47,146 nt of DNA, taken from contig LCAH01000005.1 in the NCBI GenBank assembly GCA_000996355.1, positions 1-47,146 on the forward strand. The letters are read 5' to 3'. Position numbers and translations under genes: made by a program. Source of the stretch: Candidatus Uhrbacteria bacterium GW2011_GWC2_41_11 (GTDB lineage: Bacteria > Patescibacteriota > Patescibacteriia > UBA9934 > GWF2-40-263). Positions 42,534 to 47,146 of this stretch are shown here, piece after piece. Below the pieces are notes generated by a model, which was not told the DNA's origin, searched no databases, and saw nothing but the letters and a program-made list of their open reading frames with translations. The stretch's first letter is position 1. Every line of letters starts with the position of its first letter.

Positions 42534-43619
42534 TTATAGTTCTACAATAGAATGATCACCAACAATAAGACGATGACCGCTCATGGGTAATGTCTTTTGT
42601 CGCGAAACAATCGTCACGTGACGACCAATCATTGAACCGTCAATACGACCAATATCTTTTAAGGTGACATTATCCAAGAGGACAGAATGTTCGATTTCCG
42701 CTCCATCAATCACACATCCGGAACCAATCGTCGTAAACGGACCAATAAACGTGTTCCGAATCTCACACTCTTCTCCAATAATGACCGGTCCGCGAATGAG
42801 AACATTCGGACCGATTTTTGTTCCTTTTTCCACTTTTACCAATCCCTGAATTTGCACAGACGGATCCATCTGACCTTCGATAACATAGCTTTCATGCGGA
42901 AGGGTGTTCATGGCCAAAATATTTCCATCTAATAATTGATCCGGACGACCTGGATCCTTCCACCACCCATCAACGATGTCATATCCAACACGAAACCCAT
43001 TTTGAATCAGCCAGGTATGAATGTCAGAAATTTCATATTCTCCCCGAGCAGAAGGACGCATGTGTTTAAACGCTTCAAAAAAATGTTTGTCGTAAATATA
43101 CACGCCTGTGACTGCCAAATCACTCGGAGGAATTTGCGGTTTTTCCACCACACGAACAAGCCTGCCATCAGAACCAAATTCAGCCACGCCAAGTTCTTTT
43201 AAGTTTGGAGCGCGCGAAAGGGTCAGAGCACAATGCAATCCGGTATTCAAAAAACGATCGACAATGTTTTTGATCCCTGCACGAAAAATATTGTCTCCAA
43301 GATGAAAAATAAATGGTTCATCTTCTCCAAGAAATTCTCGGGCATTATATACCGCATGCGCAATTCCAAGCGGACCTCCCTGCTGTTCAATATAAGTTAT
43401 TTTTACCCTCCAACGTGAACCATCCCCGACAACAGATCGCACTTCCGTATCGCCCGGATTGATATTGATTGCGATCTCTTTAACTCCGGCGTTCACAACG
43501 TTTTCAATCGGATAAAAAATCATGGGTTTACCAGCAAGCGGAAGCAAATGTTTGTTCATGGACCACGTCAACGGCCGAAAACGCGTGGCTCGACCTCCTG
43601 CGGCAATGAGAGCTTTCAT
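42534..43619 (-). CDS. Sugar-1-phosphate nucleotidylyltransferase, long RmlA type
   Basis: 361 aa from ATG 43619 (track uses TTG 43628). NTP-transferase domain at residues about 1-235: KALIAAGGRATRFRPLTWSMNKHLLPLAGKPM, FHLGDNIF, VVEKPQIPPSDLAVTGVYIYD. Residues about 250-361 are a left-handed beta-helix of hexapeptide repeats (IRGPVIIGEECEIRNTFIGPFTTIGSGCVIDG). The C-terminal helix places it with the long RmlA forms or bifunctional sugar-1-P nucleotidyltransferases. It probably makes dTDP- or UDP-glucose for the rhamnose genes upstream; the nucleotide is not decided. A hairpin terminator separates it from them. Confidence 0.8.
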   Translation of the reverse strand: MKALIAAGGRATRFRPLTWSMNKHLLPLAGKPMIFYPIENVVNAGVKEIAININPGDTEVRSVVGDGSRWRVKITYIEQQGGPLGIAHAVYNAREFLGEDEPFIFHLGDNIFRAGIKNIVDRFLNTGLHCALTLSRAPNLKELGVAEFGSDGRLVRVVEKPQIPPSDLAVTGVYIYDKHFFEAFKHMRPSARGEYEISDIHTWLIQNGFRVGYDIVDGWWKDPGRPDQLLDGNILAMNTLPHESYVIEGQMDPSVQIQGLVKVEKGTKIGPNVLIRGPVIIGEECEIRNTFIGPFTTIGSGCVIDGAEIEHSVLLDNVTLKDIGRIDGSMIGRHVTIVSRQKTLPMSGHRLIVGDHSIVEL

Positions 43620-43659
43620 ACCTTTCAAGACTATCTAATTTAAGCGAAGGTTGCAAGAA

Positions 43660-43686
43660 AAAAACTTCTTTGTTTAAGAAGTTTTT
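43660..43686. terminator. Bidirectional-looking terminator
   Basis: AAAAACTTCTT / AAGAAGTTTTT with a 5-nt loop, between rmlA-like and the NRS/ER-like gene. Confidence 0.8.
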
Positions 43687-43698
43687 GAAATGAAAAAA

Positions 43699-44565
43699 TT
43701 ATGAACAAAACTCGCAAAAAATCATTTCTCCGCGACGAGCGCGAGCATATTTTTCCATCGTATCTCTCAACGCTTCAGACACAGGACGCATCACAATCCC
43801 CGCTTCGATCAAACGATCCGATGTAAGAATATTATTTGACCGTGTCTTAGACACAATTCCTTGTGCAACCAAATCATTGTTGGAAATCCATTCGCATGTA
43901 TGTGAAGGATTCACGAGATCGCGATACAATTCGATAAGATCGCGATGTTTCATAATTCCCGGATTGGTCGCATGAAAGAGACCAGGCAATTGACGTTCAA
44001 GAAGTTGGTGGCAAACACTCATCAAATCGTCGATGATTGTCACACTATTTTCAACATCAATGACTTTTGAAAACGATGATACTTTGTCAATCAAATTTCC
44101 AGAAGACGGAATATGATCGATCGGCATGCGTAAACGAGCAATACCCACATTTGGCATAGTCGAAAGAACAAGATCTGCTGCCCATTTACTTCGGCTGTAT
44201 ACAGGAAGTGGGTTCCCAAAATCATTTTCACGCCAAGCATGATCCGGATGCGGCGAATCCCCATAAAAAATACAACCGGATCCAAGATGCAAAAGATACA
44301 CTCCTGCTTTCGCACATGCCTGTGCAAGCAACAGAGGAACAAGAACATTTCCTTGTACCGTCTCATACGGGTGTGCATCGCACCAGTCAACATTTGGTTT
44401 TCCTTTTACACCAACGGCACTAAATACAACATCTGGTTGATGACGCTGAATTTCTGCAAGAGCTGATTCCTCACTTGTGACATGAACATCCGTGAGCACA
44501 GAATCCTTCCATGCTCCATGACACCGTTGTCCAAGATAACCATGACCGAAAATAAGAATCTTCAT
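43699..44565 (-). CDS. NRS/ER-like bifunctional 3,5-epimerase/4-reductase (rhamnose synthesis)
   Basis: 288 aa SDR with N-terminal GHGYLGQR and catalytic Y123xxxK127 (YSRSKWAAD). The sequence follows plant NRS/ER and the homologous mimivirus enzyme closely as I recall them: VFSAVGVKGKPNVDWCDAHPYETVQGNV, GSGCIFYGDSPHP, RLRMPI, DKVSSFSKVIDVENSVTIIDDLMSV, FHATNPGIMKHRDLIELYRDLVNP. C98 in GCIF and K161 in LIDK sit where those enzymes carry the epimerase residues. One protein could thus replace RmlC plus RmlD, turning 4-keto-6-deoxyglucose nucleotide into the rhamnose form. It overlaps rmlB by 4 nt (ATGA). Confidence 0.8.
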   Translation of the reverse strand: MKILIFGHGYLGQRCHGAWKDSVLTDVHVTSEESALAEIQRHQPDVVFSAVGVKGKPNVDWCDAHPYETVQGNVLVPLLLAQACAKAGVYLLHLGSGCIFYGDSPHPDHAWRENDFGNPLPVYSRSKWAADLVLSTMPNVGIARLRMPIDHIPSSGNLIDKVSSFSKVIDVENSVTIIDDLMSVCHQLLERQLPGLFHATNPGIMKHRDLIELYRDLVNPSHTCEWISNNDLVAQGIVSKTRSNNILTSDRLIEAGIVMRPVSEALRDTMEKYARARRGEMIFCEFCS

Positions 44566-45599
44566 ACTTTTTTTTCCTCCAATAAAGCACCTATTTTTGG
44601 TGCGTAATTTTGCTCATAATACGCTTGATACGTACCGCTTTTACAACGAGCGACCCAATCTTGATGGGCTGCGTACCAATCTGTCGTACGACGAAGCCCT
44701 TCATCAAGGGAAACAAGTGGTTTCCAACCAAGTTCTTGCTGTGCTTTGGAAAAATCCATGGCATACCGACGATCATGACCTGGACGATCTTTCACAAATT
44801 CAATAGAACTTTCCTTTTTTCCAAGAATAGCCAAAAGACGGCGAATAAGTTCCAAGTTTGTTGTTTCTGCCTCGCCTCCAAACAAATAGGTTTCTCCCAT
44901 GCGACCATGTCGAAGAACGGTATCAATGGCTCGACAATGATCTTCCACGAAAATCCAGTCGCGTACTTGTCCGCCATCACCGTATACAGGAATTTTTTGT
45001 CCTTCAAATAAATGGGAGATACTAAGCGGGATCAGTTTTTCCGGAAACATATACGGTCCGTAGTTGTTGGAACAATTGGAAAGAGTGACGGGAAGTTTGT
45101 GTGTGTGAAAGTACGAACGAACAAGATGATCTGATGCTGCTTTGGTTGCCGAATACGGATTACGCGGAGCATAGGGAGTTTGTTCATTAAATGGAGGATC
45201 ATACGGACCAAGCGCTCCAAATACTTCATCCGTCGATACATGATGAAAACGTTTTCCGCCTGCAGCAACCGCTGCATCAAGTAACGTCTGGGTTCCAGCC
45301 ACATTTGTTCGCACAAAAGAAGAAGCATCCAGAATGGAACGATCTACATGTGTTTCCGCAGCAATATGGACAATCGCATCAACCATTTTTACCATTTCAA
45401 AAACAAATGGACGATGACAAATATCCACTTTTACAAACGTATAACGAGGATCATGCTCAACATCCGCCAAATTTTCCAAATTGCCAGCATACGTAAGCGC
45501 ATCCATGTTTATCACCTGATCTTCCGGATGTTCACGCAACATATATCGGATAAAATTGGAACCGATGAATCCGGCTCCGCCTGTCACAAGAATTTTCAT
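44562..45599 (-). CDS. rmlB: dTDP-glucose 4,6-dehydratase (RmlB)
   Basis: 345 aa. SDR signature MKILVTGGAGFIGSNFIRYML, DALTYAGNLENL, AAETHVDRSI, STDEVFGAL, catalytic YSATKAASD, SNCSNNYGPYMFPEKLIPLSI, GDGGQVRDWIFVEDH, all diagnostic of RmlB. It converts the activated glucose to the 4-keto-6-deoxy sugar for the next gene. Promoter TTGACC-17-TAAGCT at 45609-45637 places the start point only about 3 nt before ATG 45599, with no SD, so the message is probably leaderless. Confidence 0.93.
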   Translation of the reverse strand: MKILVTGGAGFIGSNFIRYMLREHPEDQVINMDALTYAGNLENLADVEHDPRYTFVKVDICHRPFVFEMVKMVDAIVHIAAETHVDRSILDASSFVRTNVAGTQTLLDAAVAAGGKRFHHVSTDEVFGALGPYDPPFNEQTPYAPRNPYSATKAASDHLVRSYFHTHKLPVTLSNCSNNYGPYMFPEKLIPLSISHLFEGQKIPVYGDGGQVRDWIFVEDHCRAIDTVLRHGRMGETYLFGGEAETTNLELIRRLLAILGKKESSIEFVKDRPGHDRRYAMDFSKAQQELGWKPLVSLDEGLRRTTDWYAAHQDWVARCKSGTYQAYYEQNYAPKIGALLEEKKV

Positions 45600-45608
45600 A
45601 GTGTCATG

Positions 45609-45637
45609 AGCTTACACGCGGGAAGATTTTGGGTCAA
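45609..45637 (-). promoter_or_regulatory. rmlB promoter
   Basis: Minus strand TTGACC, 17-nt spacer, TAAGCT, 9 nt from the rmlB ATG. Confidence 0.65.
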
Positions 45638-45640
45638 TTT

Positions 45641-46312
45641 TCAAAAAATTTGAACCCGATACCCTTTTCTCTTTGCATCAGTGATAAGAGCGGTTTGATG
45701 TTCATGTATATAAATAACTCCCACAATTTCGATTCCTGCAGGAATTTCTGTTGCAGGAATATTCAAAAGTTCTAAATTATTCCTTATTTTTGTGTCTCTT
45801 AAAGCTTCAAGTGAAATAAGTTTGTCATTATCATTAACACCTAAATTCCCGGAAATTTCTTTTGAAATTCCATCAAGATTTTCCAATTGATTATGAGATA
45901 AAAAAAGACCACCTGTCACTTTTCTTGGCAATCCAATAAGAGAAGAAAGATTACTTTTATCAAAACCGATAAACCCCCTAACCTCCTCCGGCATTCCTTG
46001 AGGAGATGAAAGATTATTATAACTACAATCAAAACCTCCACTAACTTTTTTCGGATATCCATTGAGTTTTAAAGAGGGATTATGAGAAATACTTAAACCT
46101 CCTTTCACTTCCATCAGACCAATAGGAAGACAAAAGATTTCTGTCTTTTCTAAAATCAAATTTCCCCACACAACCGTTGTTCCGTCTTTTTGAAACTCAA
46201 ACGTGCCATCCACCCAATTTTCATCTTTCCCAAAACTTTCTGCCCATTTGATATAGTCTTCTTTTATCCAGAGAGGATCTTTTTTCACTTCCTTTTGTTC
46301 TTTTCCACTCAT
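45641..46312 (-). CDS. Leucine-rich-repeat protein (tandem copy 1), N-terminus frame-disrupted
   Basis: 223 aa visible frame. Repeats of about 20-24 residues (NLSSPQGMPEEVRGFIGFDKS; NLSSLIGLPRKVTGGLFLSHN; QLENLDGISKEISGNLGVNDN) form an irregular LRR stack. Homology to copy 2 continues upstream of Met1 (DLPPADIS versus NLPPTSDIS), and the frame is open to TAA 46400-46402. A separate frame starts at ATG 46445 (MSPNSLDNPFHTSQLNQ) and stops at 46362, so the natural start was probably 46445 and a one-base shift now separates the two. Function unknown; possible binding protein without signal peptide. Confidence 0.65.
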   Translation of the reverse strand: MSGKEQKEVKKDPLWIKEDYIKWAESFGKDENWVDGTFEFQKDGTTVVWGNLILEKTEIFCLPIGLMEVKGGLSISHNPSLKLNGYPKKVSGGFDCSYNNLSSPQGMPEEVRGFIGFDKSNLSSLIGLPRKVTGGLFLSHNQLENLDGISKEISGNLGVNDNDKLISLEALRDTKIRNNLELLNIPATEIPAGIEIVGVIYIHEHQTALITDAKRKGYRVQIF

Positions 46313-46361
46313 GGAAATATCTGCAGGAGGAAGGTCTTGTTGTGGTTCTGATTTGGAAGGT

Positions 46362-46445
46362 TCATCTTCTCCTAAGGCTTCTGTCAGGAGATTCTTGGTT
46401 TAATTGAGAAGTATGAAAGGGATTATCAAGAGAGTTGGGAGACAT
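46362..46445 (-). pseudogene. Detached N-terminal fragment of LRR copy 1
   Basis: 27-codon frame beginning MSPNSLDNPFHTSQLNQ, overlapping the upstream extension of LRR copy 1 in another frame. A +1 shift near LNQ would join them. Confidence 0.4.
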
Positions 46446-46466
46446 AGAAAGAAAATAACTAGGACT

Positions 46467-47146
46467 TTAAACAATTTCGACTTGATACCCTTTTTTCTTT
46501 GCATCAGCGATAAGGTCTGTTTGGGATGATTTTATAAAGATATTTCCTCCAATTTGAATTCCTACAGGAATCGTTGTTGCGGGAATATCTCTCACCTTTC
46601 AAAGCTTCGAGTGAAGTAAGTTGGTTATTCCCTCCAAGATTTAAATTCCCGGAAATTTCTTTTGAAATTCCATTAAGGTTTTCTAATTGATTATGATATA
46701 AAGAAAGATTACCCATCACTTCATTTGGTAATCCGCCAAGAAAAGAGATCTTATTAGATTCCAGATATATATCTCCATCAAACTCCTCCGGCATTCCTTG
46801 AAGAGATGAAAGATTGTTATGACTACACCCAAAATATCCATCAACCCTCTTTGGATATCCATTGAGTTTAAAAGAGGGATTTTCAGAAATATAAAGAATT
46901 CCTTTTACTTCCATGAGACCGATGGGAAGTTGTTTGATTCCTTTACCTTCTAAAACCAAATTTGCGTTTACAATCGTCGTTCCATCCGGTTGAAACTCAA
47001 ATGTTTCATTCACCCATGCTTCATCTTTTCCAAAACTTTCTGCCCATTCAATGTATTGATCTTTTGTCCAATATGGTTCTTTTTCTACCTCTCTTTGTTC
47101 TTCTGTACTCATGGAGATATCTGAAGTGGGAGGAAGGTTTGGTTGT
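46467..47146 (-). pseudogene. Leucine-rich-repeat gene (tandem copy 2), C-terminally frameshifted, runs off right edge
   Basis: Paralogue of copy 1 throughout (KDEAWVNETFEFQPDGTTIV versus KDENWVDGTFEFQKDGTTVV; QLENLNGISKEISGNL). After SLEALKGE the frame breaks and stops at 46504. The other frame continues with the expected C-terminus (DIPATTIPVGIQIGGNIF...IADAKKKGYQVEIV, stop 46467), matching copy 1 (NIPATEIPAGIEIVGVIY...ITDAKRKGYRVQIF). Compared with copy 1, 26 nt are missing here, which explains the shift. The N-terminal coding probably continues past the edge (QPNLPPTSDIS before Met 47112). A sequencing or assembly error is an alternative. Confidence 0.65.

Overview
The window reads like a chromosomal segment of an ultra-small bacterium of the Candidate Phyla Radiation (Patescibacteria). 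The signs are compact, AT-rich, mostly single-copy genes, many lineage-restricted hypothetical proteins, a shortened UvrC, a B12-dependent ribonucleotide reductase as the only RNR seen, and bare membrane-anchored enzymes. UGA behaves as a normal stop, so the Gracilibacteria-type code is not indicated. The phylum assignment is inference; no rRNA is present.

Layout. 1-5530: an ECF sigma factor followed by a giant membrane-anchored alpha-2-macroglobulin (A2M), cut by the left edge. 5616-8382: a three-gene unit (universal-stress-like protein, CDF metal transporter with extra C-terminal domain, NMN adenylyltransferase-like) with its own promoter and terminator. 8379-13425: UvrC, orphan hypotheticals, a membrane-anchored FAM173-like methyltransferase and tRNA-Pro(CGG). 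13424-17947: cobalamin adenosyltransferase and class II RNR (overlapping), preceded by two NrdR-box-like palindromes on the promoter, then a DEDD exonuclease. 18024-27297: an orphan gene, a second FAM173-like methyltransferase, a flavoprotein disulfide reductase, a membrane glycosidase, a membrane protein, a metallopeptidase-like protein, a GT-B protein and a LOG-family protein. 27331-29604: a second ECF sigma / anti-sigma-like pair, a PEBP protein and a hypothetical. 29669-32199: two small units and an AI-2E-family permease. 32299-33434: about 1 kb without a credible gene, GC-rich and densely folded, with two strong promoters and a terminator: a candidate large structured RNA. 33463-42517: RluF-like pseudouridine synthase, a tandem RHH-like protein, a third ECF sigma with a membrane VWA protein, a secreted thioredoxin/TPR-like protein, an ADP-ribosylglycohydrolase, VKOR and a PEGA/propeller protein. 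42534-45637: nucleotide-sugar genes (rmlA-like, an NRS/ER-like epimerase-reductase, rmlB). 45641-47146: two tandem paralogous leucine-rich-repeat genes, both with frame disruptions.

How they fit together. Three sigma factors are each followed by a membrane protein with a short cytoplasmic N-terminus, one TM helix and a different ectodomain (A2M, small domain, VWA), suggesting three envelope-sensing modules. The RNR, its cofactor enzyme and the NrdR boxes form one deoxynucleotide module. RmlA, RmlB and the NRS/ER-like enzyme could make activated rhamnose without separate RmlC and RmlD. VKOR and the secreted thioredoxin-like protein suggest extracytoplasmic disulfide chemistry. A set of isolated, GC-richer orphan genes, each with consensus promoter, Shine-Dalgarno (SD) and terminator, is interspersed among the ordinary genes.
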